Source of the DNA: Myxococcus stipitatus
Lineage (GTDB): Bacteria; Myxococcota; Myxococcia; Myxococcales; Myxococcaceae
NCBI RefSeq assembly: GCF_038561935.1
Contig: NZ_CP102770.1
Span: forward strand, 7,502,001 to 7,566,000
DNA length: 64,000 nt
Direction of reading: 5' to 3'
Every line of letters starts with the position of its first letter. Within the stretch, counting starts at the first letter, position 1. The position numbers were made by a program, and so were the translations under genes. The notes beneath the pieces are model-generated. The model did not search any database, was not told where the DNA came from, and saw only the letters and a program-made list of their open reading frames with translations. This document shows, one piece after another, positions 1 through 9,424 of the stretch.

Positions 1-2
1 AT

Positions 3-28
3 CCCCGGCCTGGAGCCGGGGTGTTTTC
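3..28 (+). terminator. Rho-independent terminator of an upstream gene
   Basis: A 7-bp perfect G/C stem (3-9 with 15-21) and a 5-nt loop are followed by a T-rich stretch (tgttttctg). It probably ends a plus-strand gene lying left of the window, which would separate the ethylene-forming enzyme gene from it. Confidence 0.7.
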
Positions 29-153
29 TGCCCCGCGTCTGGTGATGAACGCGCGGGATTGCTCCACTCGCGCGCCGGCGGAGCTCCCCCTTCATCTCCG
101 ACGTCAGAACCCGAGCCCGGGAAGCTCTCCATCGCCCTCACGCGGGAGTTCCC

Positions 154-1236
154 ATGATCGAGTTGGAGACATTCCAGTTGCCGCAGTCCGTGAGTGGACG
201 CGAGGCCGATATCGCGCTGGGGCTCACCATGGTCCGGGCCTGGAGACGCGACGGCATCTTCCAGGTGCGCATGAGCCCCGCCCAGGTCGAGAAGAGCCAG
301 CGCGCCTTCGAGCTCAGCCGTCGCTTCTTCCGCCAGCCCCTGGAGGTGAAGGCGCGCTGCGTGAGCGACTTGACGTACTCCGGTTACATCGCGTCGGGCC
401 AGGAGCTCACCGCGTCCGAGGCGGACCTGTCCGAGGTCTTCACCGTCTGCAGGGACGTGCCCCTCACGGACCCGCGGGTGCAGTCCAAGTGGCCCTGCCA
501 TGGTCCGGGCCCCTGGCCCGATGAGGCCTGGCGCCAAGGCATGCAGGCCCACGCCGATGAGCTCGGCTCGGTGGGCGAGCGGCTCCTGCGGCTCACCGCG
601 CTGGGCCTGGGCCTGGACATCGACGCGCTCACCACGCTGACGCATGATGGCTGGCACCACATGCGTGTGCTGCGCTTTCCCGCACGCTCCCCCGCCACCA
701 CGCGGGGCATCGGCGCCCACACCGACTACGGGATGCTCGTCATCGCCGCGCAGGACGACGTGGGCGGGCTGTACGTGCGGCCCCCCGTCGAAGGTGAGAA
801 GCGGCCCCGCAACTGGCTCCCGCACGAGAGCTCCGCGGGCATGTACGAGCATGACGAGCCCTGGACCTATGTGAAGCCCGTGCCCGGTGTCCTCACCGTG
901 TTCCCGGGCGACATCCTCCAGTTCCTCACGCGAGGCTATCTGCTGTCGACGCCGCACAAGGTCGTGCTCAACACGCGCGAGCGCTTCGCGCTGGCCTACT
1001 TCCACGAGCCCCAGTTCGAGGCCTGTGTGCGCCCGCTCTCCGCGCCGACGCGCGACGAGTACATCCACTACGGCACGCACTTCACGAACATGTTCATGCG
1101 CTCCTATCCGGACCGCATCACCACCCAGCGCATCCTCGACGAGAGCCGGCTGACGACGCTGTCGTGGCTCCGGCAGGAGGCCGTCCTGCGCACCGCGCCC
1201 CTGGAGGCCATGCCCTTCCAGCGCGCGGCGGGCTGA
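154..1236 (+). CDS. efe: 2-oxoglutarate-dependent ethylene/succinate-forming enzyme
   Basis: Fe(II)/2-oxoglutarate oxygenase of the isopenicillin-N-synthase fold, 360 residues. It is recognisable as the bacterial ethylene-forming enzyme (EFE), which fragments 2-oxoglutarate to ethylene and CO2 and in a side reaction hydroxylates L-arginine. Residue numbering matches my memory of the Pseudomonas syringae protein: iron ligands His189, Asp191, His268; 2OG-binding Arg277; arginine-site Glu84, Thr86, Arg171, Tyr306, Arg316; also Glu285. The stretches around 161-173, 186-215 and 308-326 look nearly identical to that enzyme. One visible change is Ser317 where P. syringae has Cys317. The ATG is preceded by GGGAG five bases upstream. 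It stands alone, convergent with the YdcF gene eight bases away. Related 2OG oxygenases that do not make ethylene lack this set, so EFE is the best reading; activity is inferred. Confidence 0.9.
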   Translation: MIELETFQLPQSVSGREADIALGLTMVRAWRRDGIFQVRMSPAQVEKSQRAFELSRRFFRQPLEVKARCVSDLTYSGYIASGQELTASEADLSEVFTVCRDVPLTDPRVQSKWPCHGPGPWPDEAWRQGMQAHADELGSVGERLLRLTALGLGLDIDALTTLTHDGWHHMRVLRFPARSPATTRGIGAHTDYGMLVIAAQDDVGGLYVRPPVEGEKRPRNWLPHESSAGMYEHDEPWTYVKPVPGVLTVFPGDILQFLTRGYLLSTPHKVVLNTRERFALAYFHEPQFEACVRPLSAPTRDEYIHYGTHFTNMFMRSYPDRITTQRILDESRLTTLSWLRQEAVLRTAPLEAMPFQRAAG

Positions 1237-1244
1237 CGCTCACC

Positions 1245-2018
1245 TCAGGGCGTCGTCCAGCCTCGCAGCCGGTACACGACCCGCCCCGCCAGCTCGCGCA
1301 GGACGTCCGTACTCTGGGAGAGCGCGGAGGCCCGAGGCACCCAGGTGAGCCTCCGCCCCTCCGTGGCGGGCATCCGCGCGTCCACCGACAGCGTGTCGGG
1401 ACGCAGCCCCACCGCGGCGAAGCAGCCCGCGGCCCGGGGCATGTGCGCCGCGCTCGTCACCAGGAGCAGCCGCTTCCACCCCCGCTCCTGGATGATGCGC
1501 GCGGACTCCACCGCGTTCTCCCGCGTGTTCCGGCTGCGGCCCTCGGTGACGATGCGCTCCGGGGCAATCCCCCAGGCCTGGTACTGGCGCGACAACACGT
1601 CCGCCTCCACCACCGGGTCGGGACGCGTATCCAGCGAGCCGCCGGAGATGAGGACCTGGCGCGCGTGGCCCTCGCGCAGCAGGTCGTAGCCGCGCAGCAC
1701 CCGGTCGGCCGCGGCGTTGAGCTCCAGGCGTCCGGAGCGCTCCATGGCGGACGGGTCCAGCGCGCCCCCCAGGACGATGACTGCGTCATACGTCACGCCC
1801 GGCTGGAAGGTGTCCCGCGCGTCCTTCTCCACCGCGTCCGTCAGCAGCGTGGACACCGCATCCGTGGAGAAGAGATAGAGGACCCCAAGCCCCGCCCCCG
1901 AGAGGACCCGGGAGAGCCGAGGCCGCCCACGCGCCAGGCCCCCCGCGAGCAGCAGCAGCAGGGTCCACGTGAGCGGCGCCAGGAAGAGGTCCAGCACCTT
2001 CGAGAGGAACAGGAACAC
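1245..2018 (-). CDS. YdcF/ElyC-family (DUF218) membrane-anchored protein
   Basis: 257 residues starting at GTG with GGGAGG just upstream. Two hydrophobic N-terminal stretches (about residues 8-25 and 39-52) anchor it in the inner membrane. The DUF218 core follows, with the signature segments AVIVLGGA near residue 80, a GH-x-x-V-L-I-S-G-G stretch near 120, and RNT-E-N near 165. Family members such as ElyC and SanA act in envelope maintenance; the reaction is not settled. It lies 16 bases downstream of the NAD kinase on the same strand, so the two are probably cotranscribed. No odd features were seen. Confidence 0.82.
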   Translation of the reverse strand: MFLFLSKVLDLFLAPLTWTLLLLLAGGLARGRPRLSRVLSGAGLGVLYLFSTDAVSTLLTDAVEKDARDTFQPGVTYDAVIVLGGALDPSAMERSGRLELNAAADRVLRGYDLLREGHARQVLISGGSLDTRPDPVVEADVLSRQYQAWGIAPERIVTEGRSRNTRENAVESARIIQERGWKRLLLVTSAAHMPRAAGCFAAVGLRPDTLSVDARMPATEGRRLTWVPRASALSQSTDVLRELAGRVVYRLRGWTTP

Positions 2019-2034
2019 GCGCCTCCCGCGTCCT

Positions 2035-2880
2035 TCAGCGCTCTCCCCAGTGGAGCTTCTGCCGGAGGATGGAGAAGTAGGCCACGCGCGGGTTGCGCAC
2101 CAGGTTGACGCGGTTGGCGGAGCGCACCACCTCGATGCAGTCGCCGCCCTGCAGGCCGTGCCCCGTCTGCCCGTCCAGCGTGAGGTACGTGTCCGCCGTC
2201 TCGCTGCGCAGGGTGATGCGGATGACCCGGTCCGCGGGAACGACGATGGAGCGCTGGGTGAGCGCGTGCGAGCAGATGGGCGAGAGCACCGTGCAGTCCA
2301 CCGAGGGGTGGACGATGGGACCGCCCGCCGACAGCGAGTAGGCGGTGGAGCCCGTGGGCGTGGCGAGGATGACGCCGTCCGCCTTGTACGTGGTGATGGG
2401 CACCCCGTCGATGGACGTCTCGTGGTCGGCGATGCGCGCCAGCGCGCCCTTGTTGATGACCACGTCGTTGAGGATTTCGTCCTCGATGAGCACCCGCCCG
2501 CCGCGCACCAGCCGGCAAGTGAGCTTCATGCGCGAGTCCACCTGGAAGCGGCCCGCCAGCACCTCGTCCAGCGTGGAGAACAGCTCCTCGACGGGCACCT
2601 CCGTCATGAAGCCCAGGCTGCCCAGGTTGACGCCCAGGATGGGGACCCCGCGCCCGCCCAGGAGCCGCGCGGCGTAGATGAGGGTGCCGTCACCGCCCAG
2701 CACCACCGTCAGGTCCGCCCGGGCCGCCAGCTCCCGGTCCTCCACCCGAGCCCACCCCAGGACATGCGCCAGCGAGCGGTCCCCCAGCACGGTGAGGTGC
2801 GGGTAGCGCTCCCGGATGCGGGCCGCCAGGGCCGCCGCCTCGGGGTTGTCCTTCTTCGCGACGATGACGAGGGTCTGCAC
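2035..2880 (-). CDS. nadK: NAD kinase
   Basis: ATP-NAD kinase (NAD to NADP), 281 residues from a GTG start preceded by AGAGGGG. The frame stays open far upstream, but that part overlaps rarA antisense and has no family resemblance. Diagnostic motifs are GGDGT at residues 62-66, the NE/ND motif (ILNDVVINKG) in the middle, and a conserved glycine-rich segment (TPTGSTAYSLSAGGP). Length is typical of bacterial NadK. It leads a two-gene unit with the YdcF gene and is divergent from rarA, with 118 bp between starts. In Proteobacteria nadK is often near recN; that is not seen here. Confidence 0.93.
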   Translation of the reverse strand: MQTLVIVAKKDNPEAAALAARIRERYPHLTVLGDRSLAHVLGWARVEDRELAARADLTVVLGGDGTLIYAARLLGGRGVPILGVNLGSLGFMTEVPVEELFSTLDEVLAGRFQVDSRMKLTCRLVRGGRVLIEDEILNDVVINKGALARIADHETSIDGVPITTYKADGVILATPTGSTAYSLSAGGPIVHPSVDCTVLSPICSHALTQRSIVVPADRVIRITLRSETADTYLTLDGQTGHGLQGGDCIEVVRSANRVNLVRNPRVAYFSILRQKLHWGER

Positions 2881-2998
2881 GCGCCCCTCTTCATAATCCA
2901 GGCGGGCGCCCGGGCGCTCCCAGGATTTGTGGGAGGGCCAGCCCACCGGACAGACGCCCCGGCGCGCAAGCGTCCCGGGCGCTAGGTTTGAGGCTTCC

Positions 2999-4330
2999 AT
3001 GGACCTCTTCGAACACGCCGGACAGCAGGAGCAGGCACGCCGGGCGCCGCTCGCGGAGCGGATGCGCCCCCGCACCCTGGACGAGTTCGTGGGCCAGGAG
3101 CACCTCACCGCGGAGGGCCGCTTCCTGCGCCGGGCGCTGGAGAGCGACCAGGTCCCCAGCCTCATCCTCTGGGGCCCTCCGGGGACGGGAAAGACGACAC
3201 TCGCGGGGCTGGTGGCCCGCTCCACGGGCGCCGCCTTCGACTCGGTGTCCGCGGTGCTCGCGGGCGTGAAGGACATCCGCGAGACGGTGGGCCGCGCGCA
3301 GGAGCGCTGGAACCTGCATCGCCAGCGCACCTTCCTCTTCATCGACGAAATCCACCGCTTCAACAAGGCACAGCAGGACGCGCTCCTGCCCCACGTGGAG
3401 AAGGGCACGGTGACGCTCATCGGCGCCACCACGGAGAACCCCTCGTTCGAGGTCAACGCCGCGCTCCTGTCGCGCTGCCGCGTCATCACGCTGCGCGGGC
3501 TGGAGGAGGACGAGCTCGTCTCGCTCCTGCGCCGCGCGGTGGCGGACGAGCGGGGCCTCGCGGGCAAGGTGGAGGTGGAGGACGAGGCGCTGGACTTCCT
3601 CGCGGCCTCCGCGGGCGGCGATGCGCGCAAGGCCCTCACGGGGCTGGAGGTGGCGGCGGCCCACGGCGGCGCGCGCGTGGACCGCAAGGCGGCGGAGGAG
3701 GCGCTCCAGCAGAAGACGCTGCTCTACGACAAGGGTGGCGAGGAGCACTACAACGTCATCAGCGCCTTCATCAAATCCATGCGCGGCAGCGACGTGGACG
3801 GAGCGCTGTACTGGATGGCGCGCATGCTGGAGGCAGGCGAGGACCCCATCTTCCTCTTCCGGCGCATGGTCATCTTCGCCTCGGAGGACATCGGCAACGC
3901 GGACCCGCGCGCCTTGAGCGTGGCGGTGGACGCGCTGCGCGCCTTCCAGCTGGTGGGCCTGCCCGAGGGCACGCTGCCCCTCACCCAGGCCGTCACGTAC
4001 CTGGCGCTGGCGCCCAAGTCGAACGCGGTGCTGACGGCGTATGCCGCCGCGCGCGAGGCCGTGATGAAGGAAGGCGCGCTGCCGGTGCCCCTGCACCTGC
4101 GCAACGCGCCGACGAAGCTGATGAAGTCGCTGGGGTACGGGGGCGGCTACAAGTATCCGCACAACTTCGAGGGCCACTACGTCCCGGAGGACTACCTGCC
4201 CGAGGCCCTGCGCGCCCGGAGCTTCTACAGCCCGTCCCAGAATGGCGAGGAGGCGAAGCTGTCCGAGCGCTACGAGGACATCCAGCGTCAGCTCGCGGAG
4301 CGCCTCCGCGAGCCTGGCGAGGACGGGTGA
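2999..4330 (+). CDS. rarA: Replication-associated recombination protein RarA (MgsA), AAA+ ATPase
   Basis: 443 residues. Clamp-loader-like AAA+ ATPase acting at stalled forks and in recombination. Walker A GPPGTGKTT at residues 59-67, Walker B FLFIDEIHRF near 112-121, sensor segment IGATTENPSFEV, and the family C-terminal oligomerisation region with the YKYPHNFEGH motif. The chosen ATG begins MDLFEH, the usual family start; the 24 extra in-frame codons upstream look non-coding. It is convergent with the NtrC-type regulator, only 3 bases apart. Confidence 0.95.
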   Translation: MDLFEHAGQQEQARRAPLAERMRPRTLDEFVGQEHLTAEGRFLRRALESDQVPSLILWGPPGTGKTTLAGLVARSTGAAFDSVSAVLAGVKDIRETVGRAQERWNLHRQRTFLFIDEIHRFNKAQQDALLPHVEKGTVTLIGATTENPSFEVNAALLSRCRVITLRGLEEDELVSLLRRAVADERGLAGKVEVEDEALDFLAASAGGDARKALTGLEVAAAHGGARVDRKAAEEALQQKTLLYDKGGEEHYNVISAFIKSMRGSDVDGALYWMARMLEAGEDPIFLFRRMVIFASEDIGNADPRALSVAVDALRAFQLVGLPEGTLPLTQAVTYLALAPKSNAVLTAYAAAREAVMKEGALPVPLHLRNAPTKLMKSLGYGGGYKYPHNFEGHYVPEDYLPEALRARSFYSPSQNGEEAKLSERYEDIQRQLAERLREPGEDG

Positions 4331-4333
4331 AGC

Positions 4334-5793
<1,460 letters not shown>

Positions 5794-5797
<4 letters not shown>

Positions 5798-7374
5798 GGC
5801 AACCTCTCGAGCTGCAGGGGAATGGGCAGGAAGACGGTGAAACGGGAGCCGGCGCCCACCTGGGTGTCGACGTGGAAGCTGCCCCCGTGGTCCTGAACGA
5901 TGCGGTACGCGATGGACAGCCCCAACCCGGTGCCCTCACCGGGGGGTTTGGTGGTGAAGGACGGCTCGAAGATGCGCGGCAGATAGCGCTCCTCGATTCC
6001 GCAGCCGGTGTCGGACACCGCGAAGAAGGAGCGGTCGCCCTCGCGCCCCGTCTCCAGCTTCAGCCGGCCTTCCTTGTTCGGCAGCGCCTGGAGCCCGTTC
6101 TGCAGCAGGTTGAGCACCACCTGCGCGAGCGTGCCCGGGTCCCCGTACACCTTGGGGAGACCGTCCTTCAAACCCAGTGACAACTCCACACGAGGCGTCG
6201 CCTTGAGCTGCGCGCGGAAGAGCACCGCGGCGTCCTCCACGCAGCGAGACAAGTCGAACAGCCGCCGGTCCTCCACGCGGCTGTGCCGGCTGAACTTCAA
6301 GAGGCTCTCCACGATGCGCTTGCAGCGCAGCGCGCTCTCCTCAATCAGCCCCAGCGACTCCAGGTCCGCCTCGCTGCGGCCCGCATCGCGCGACATGAGC
6401 TGGGCGAAGGCCAGGATGCCCCCCAGCGGATTGTTGATTTCATGCGCCACCCCCCCCGCCAACTGCCCCACCGCCGCCATCTTCTCCGTCTCGATGAGCC
6501 GGCGCGTCATCGCCTGCTCCTCGGTGACGTCGCGATAGGTGCACACCACGCGCTCGTCCCCCGTCATGGGGTACGCCGCCACCACGTACGTCCTTCCCCC
6601 CTGCTGCACCTCACCCCGCGCGCCCTTGCCACTCTCCATCGCCGCCGGCAGCGGACAGCCCACACACGGCTCGTCGCGGTCGAAGAGGTAGCGGTAGCAC
6701 GCCACATCCGAAGGAATCTGTTCGATGGAGCGCCCTGCCACGTGCGCGTACGCCAGGTTCGCCCGCCGCACCGCGAAGTCGCGCCCGCGCACCACGCACA
6801 GCGGCGTCTCCATGCAGTCGAAGGACAGCTCCCACTCGCGCTTGGCCTGGCTGAGCATCCGCGTGCGCTGGGCGACGCGCTCCTCCAGGTCCGCGTTGAG
6901 CAGCTTGAGCTCCGCGTTCTGCGCCTGCGTCACCCGGTACAGCCGCTCGTTCTCCGCCTGCAGCGCGTACTGCTCGAACGCGCTCTTCACCGTCAACACC
7001 AGGTGGCTGTCATTCCAGGGCTTGGAGATGAAGCGGAAGATCTCCGAGCGGTTGATGGCCTCTTCGATGGCCTGCTGGTCCGCCTGGCCCGTGAGCATGA
7101 TGCGCTGGGCGCGCGGCTCCTGCTGCTTCACCCGGGTGAGGAACTCCACCCCGTTCATCCCCGGCATGCGGAAGTCGGAGATGACGACCTCCGGACGGAA
7201 CGCCTCCACCGTCCTGAGCGCCTGCTCCGCGTCCGTCGCCGTCTCGATGTCCCAGTCGCCGCGCCGGAGCACCCGGCGGATGGACTTGAGGATGTTCTCC
7301 TCGTCGTCCACGAGCAGCAGCCTTCCCCGCGGGGCGGTGTCTGCTTCGGGGCGATGTGCGGCGAGGGGACCCAT
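5794..7374 (-). CDS. Hybrid sensor histidine kinase (REC-PAS-HisKA-HATPase)
   Basis: 526 residues from the ATG that begins MGPLAAH. Receiver domain about 18-130 with Asp67 and the FISKPW lysine; a coiled coil about 130-180; a PAS-like domain about 185-285 holding a Cys cluster (CYRYLF then EPCVGCP, residues 226-241); HisKA with phospho-His311 in GGVAHEINNPLGG; HATPase with N-box, GCGIEE and GEGTGLGLS motifs. The frame is open 18 codons further up, to a GTG, but a sigma-54 -24/-12 element lies inside that extension and GGAAAG precedes the chosen ATG, so the short form is preferred. An N-terminal receiver suggests input from another kinase. The Cys cluster could bind metal or sense redox; this is inference. 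Confidence 0.9.
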
Positions 7375-7399
7375 GGGATTCTTTCCGTCCCATGACATT

Positions 7400-7415
7400 T
7401 GCAATGCTTTTGCCA
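7400..7415 (-). promoter_or_regulatory. Sigma-54 (-24/-12) promoter of the kinase-regulator operon
   Basis: The minus strand reads TGGCAAAAGCATTGCA: GG and GC are separated by exactly 10 bases, and TTGCA is a consensus -12 half. Transcription should start about 12 bases downstream, near 7389. That leaves a short leader containing GGAAAG before the ATG at 7374. It rules against the longer GTG start at 7428. Confidence 0.75.
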
Positions 7416-7457
7416 GCCGGTGGGGCACTGCAAACCCATGGAATCACGAGATGATTC

Positions 7458-7486
7458 GACTCCCCGACAATCAAGAGTCGGGGGTC
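7458..7486. promoter_or_regulatory. Inverted repeat upstream of the sigma-54 promoter, candidate enhancer site
   Basis: CCCCGAC (7462-7468) faces GTCGGGG (7477-7483) across eight bases, flanked by GAC/GTC. There is no T-run on either side. It sits 47-71 bp upstream of the -24 element, a distance used by NtrC-type activators. It could instead be the terminator hairpin of the diguanylate cyclase gene. Confidence 0.45.
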
Positions 7487-7510
7487 ATCATAGACTCACC
7501 ACGGACTTAC

Positions 7511-7539
7511 GGGTCAAATCAGACCCGGGTCTTTGACCC
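7511..7539. promoter_or_regulatory. Nested inverted repeat, candidate activator site or terminator
   Basis: GGGTCAAA (7511-7518) and TTTGACCC (7532-7539) are perfect 8-bp arms. The spacer contains a perfect 10-bp palindrome, GACCCGGGTC (7522-7531). It lies about 100-125 bp upstream of the sigma-54 promoter and immediately downstream of the cyclase stop codon, so enhancer and terminator roles are both possible. Confidence 0.5.
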
Positions 7540-7542
7540 AGG

Positions 7543-8490
7543 TCAATCGTTGGGCGAGGAGACAGTCGGGAGCAGGGGCAGCTGGGAGTGGAGGCAGATG
7601 CGGTCCCGGCCGTCGGCCTTGGCCCGGTAGAGGGCCTCGTCGGCGGTGAGCAGGAGCTGCTCGGGGCTGAGCACGCTGCGGTGCGGGAAGCTGGAGACGC
7701 CCAGGGAGGCGGTCACGTTCAGGACACCGTCCGGGCCCACGCGCAGGGTGCCCAGGTCGCGGCGCACGCGCTCGGCCACCGTGAGGGCCCCTGTCAGCTG
7801 GGTGCGCGGCAGGAGCACAGCGAACTCCTCGCCCCCGTAGCGCGCCACCAGGTCCGTCTCGCGCACGCTGCGCTGGAGGGCGGCGGCCACCTCGCGCAGC
7901 ACCCCGTCCCCCGCGGTGTGCCCGTGCCGGTCGTTCACCTGCTTGAAGTGGTCCAGGTCCAGCAGGATGAGCGCCAGCGGGTCGTCATACCGCTGCGCCC
8001 GGCGGAACTCCTCGCGCAGCCGCTCCTGGAAATACCGGTGGTTGTGAACCCCCGTCAGCCCGTCCGTCGAGGACAGCCGCTGCAACTCCCCCACCTCCCG
8101 GGCCAGCTGCTCCATGCGGGCCCGCGAACGCAGGCTCCGAGCCACCCGGGCCCGCAGCTCCTCCGCATCCCATGGGTCGAAGACGACCTCGGCCCCCTGG
8201 GCCAAGGCGTCCAGCCAGACGGCCCTCGCATCGCGGTGGGCCAGCACCACCAACGCCGGCCGCTTGCTCCCGTCGGGACCCAGCAGGTTGTCGAGCCAAT
8301 CCCGGGTCAGCTCCGCATGAGGCCCCACGGACCACAACACCAGGTCCACTTCGGAGGCCTTCCGGCGTACCTCGGGGCCAGGAGCCGCGTGGCGCAGGCT
8401 GTAGCCCTCCGTCCCCAGGGCCTTCACCAGCCGGACCATCGCCGACTCCGCTTCGTCCACCACCAGCAGGGTATAGGGCGTCGAGCTCAC
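7543..8490 (-). CDS. Diguanylate cyclase with degenerate receiver domain
   Basis: 315 residues, GTG start preceded by GGGGA. The N-terminal 120 residues have a response-regulator shape, but the position of the phosphoacceptor Asp reads VLWSVGP, so Asp is absent: a pseudo-receiver. The C-terminal GGDEF domain has an intact GGEEF active site (219-223), DLDHFKQVND upstream, and an RETD inhibitory I-site (210-213) five residues before it. It should therefore synthesise cyclic di-GMP from two GTP under product inhibition. Its input is unlikely to be phosphorylation of its own receiver. It is divergent from the GT2 gene and is the nearest gene upstream of the kinase operon. Confidence 0.9.
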   Translation of the reverse strand: MSSTPYTLLVVDEAESAMVRLVKALGTEGYSLRHAAPGPEVRRKASEVDLVLWSVGPHAELTRDWLDNLLGPDGSKRPALVVLAHRDARAVWLDALAQGAEVVFDPWDAEELRARVARSLRSRARMEQLAREVGELQRLSSTDGLTGVHNHRYFQERLREEFRRAQRYDDPLALILLDLDHFKQVNDRHGHTAGDGVLREVAAALQRSVRETDLVARYGGEEFAVLLPRTQLTGALTVAERVRRDLGTLRVGPDGVLNVTASLGVSSFPHRSVLSPEQLLLTADEALYRAKADGRDRICLHSQLPLLPTVSSPND

Positions 8491-8516
8491 AGCATCCCCG
8501 TAAAATGGTAATTCTA

Positions 8517-8538
8517 CGGTAGCACAGCGGTGCTACCG
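8517..8538. promoter_or_regulatory. 9-bp inverted repeat in a divergent intergenic region
   Basis: CGGTAGCAC and GTGCTACCG are perfect arms around four bases, between the divergent diguanylate cyclase and GT2 genes, 27 bp upstream of the cyclase start. With no T-run and a position between divergent starts, a repressor or activator site is more likely than a terminator. The cognate regulator is unknown. Confidence 0.45.
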
Positions 8539-8622
8539 AGTGGGAGGGCTGTGATTGATTTAGGACTCGGGCCTTGCTAGCGAGCCGGCCCAGCCAGCCT
8601 TTTTTCGAGCATCGAGGTCCTC

Positions 8623-9417
8623 GTGGCCAAGTACCCCAGCATCAGTCTCTTCCTGCCTGCGTGGAATGAGGAAGACTACGTCGAGCGCGCAGTGAGCCGA
8701 GCGTTGGAGGTCCTGCCCCAGCTCACGGACGACTTCGAAATCATCGTCGTCAACGACGCGTCCACGGACCGGACCCAGGAGCTCGCGGAGGCCATGGCGC
8801 GGCGGATTCCCCAGCTGCGTGTCATCACCCATCCGGTGAATCTGAAGCTGGGCGGGGCCATGCGCACGGGGCTCGCCGCGTCGACGAAGGACATCATCGT
8901 CTACTCGGACATCGACCTGCCGTGGGACCTGCGGGAGCTGGAGCGCGCGCTGCACCTGCTGGAGTACCTGGAGGGCGACATGATTTGCGCCTTCCGGTTC
9001 GACCGCACGAGCGAGGGCTCCAAGCGAATCGTCTATTCGTTCGTCTACAACCTGCTCATCCGCGCGCTCTTCGATGTGCAGATCAAGGACATCAACTTCA
9101 GCTTCAAGGTGATGCACCGCCGCGTGCTCGAGTCCATGGAGCTCAAGAGCCAGGGCTCGTTCATCGACGCGGAGCTGGTGGTGAAGGCCATCCGCAAGGG
9201 CTTCCGCGTGTTCCAGATGGGCGTGGACTACTTCCCGCGCACCCGCGGCGTCTCCACGCTGGCCTCGCCCTCCGTCATCGTGAAGATGGTGAAGGAGCTG
9301 GTGCGGCTGTACCCGGAGACGCGCACGCCGTCGGCGCCCGCGCAGCCGGTGCGCCTGCCTCCGTCGGTGCAGCCGCTGCACTCGGTGCCGTCCACGGGCC
9401 GGGCGGCGCGGGGCTGA
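8623..9417 (+). CDS. Family 2 glycosyltransferase, polyprenyl-phosphate sugar synthase-like
   Basis: 264 residues from a GTG. GT-A fold with the N-terminal SLFLPAWNEE motif, IIVVNDASTD (UDP-sugar/metal site), a YSDIDLPW segment in the DxD position, and a downstream conserved VMHRR segment. It resembles dolichyl/polyprenyl-phosphate mannosyl- or glucosyltransferases but lacks C-terminal membrane helices, ending in a Pro-rich tail of about 35 residues. It is followed seven bases later by the ChbG/YdjC-like deacetylase and is probably cotranscribed with it. A PIG-V-like mannosyltransferase nearby would need a lipid-linked sugar donor of the type this enzyme may make; this link is inferred. Confidence 0.85.
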   Translation: MAKYPSISLFLPAWNEEDYVERAVSRALEVLPQLTDDFEIIVVNDASTDRTQELAEAMARRIPQLRVITHPVNLKLGGAMRTGLAASTKDIIVYSDIDLPWDLRELERALHLLEYLEGDMICAFRFDRTSEGSKRIVYSFVYNLLIRALFDVQIKDINFSFKVMHRRVLESMELKSQGSFIDAELVVKAIRKGFRVFQMGVDYFPRTRGVSTLASPSVIVKMVKELVRLYPETRTPSAPAQPVRLPPSVQPLHSVPSTGRAARG

Positions 9418-9424
9418 GCACGCC

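Noticed and set aside
154..1236. Generic isopenicillin-N-synthase-like oxygenase
   Set aside because: The EFE-specific arginine-pocket residues are present at the same positions, so the generic call understates it.
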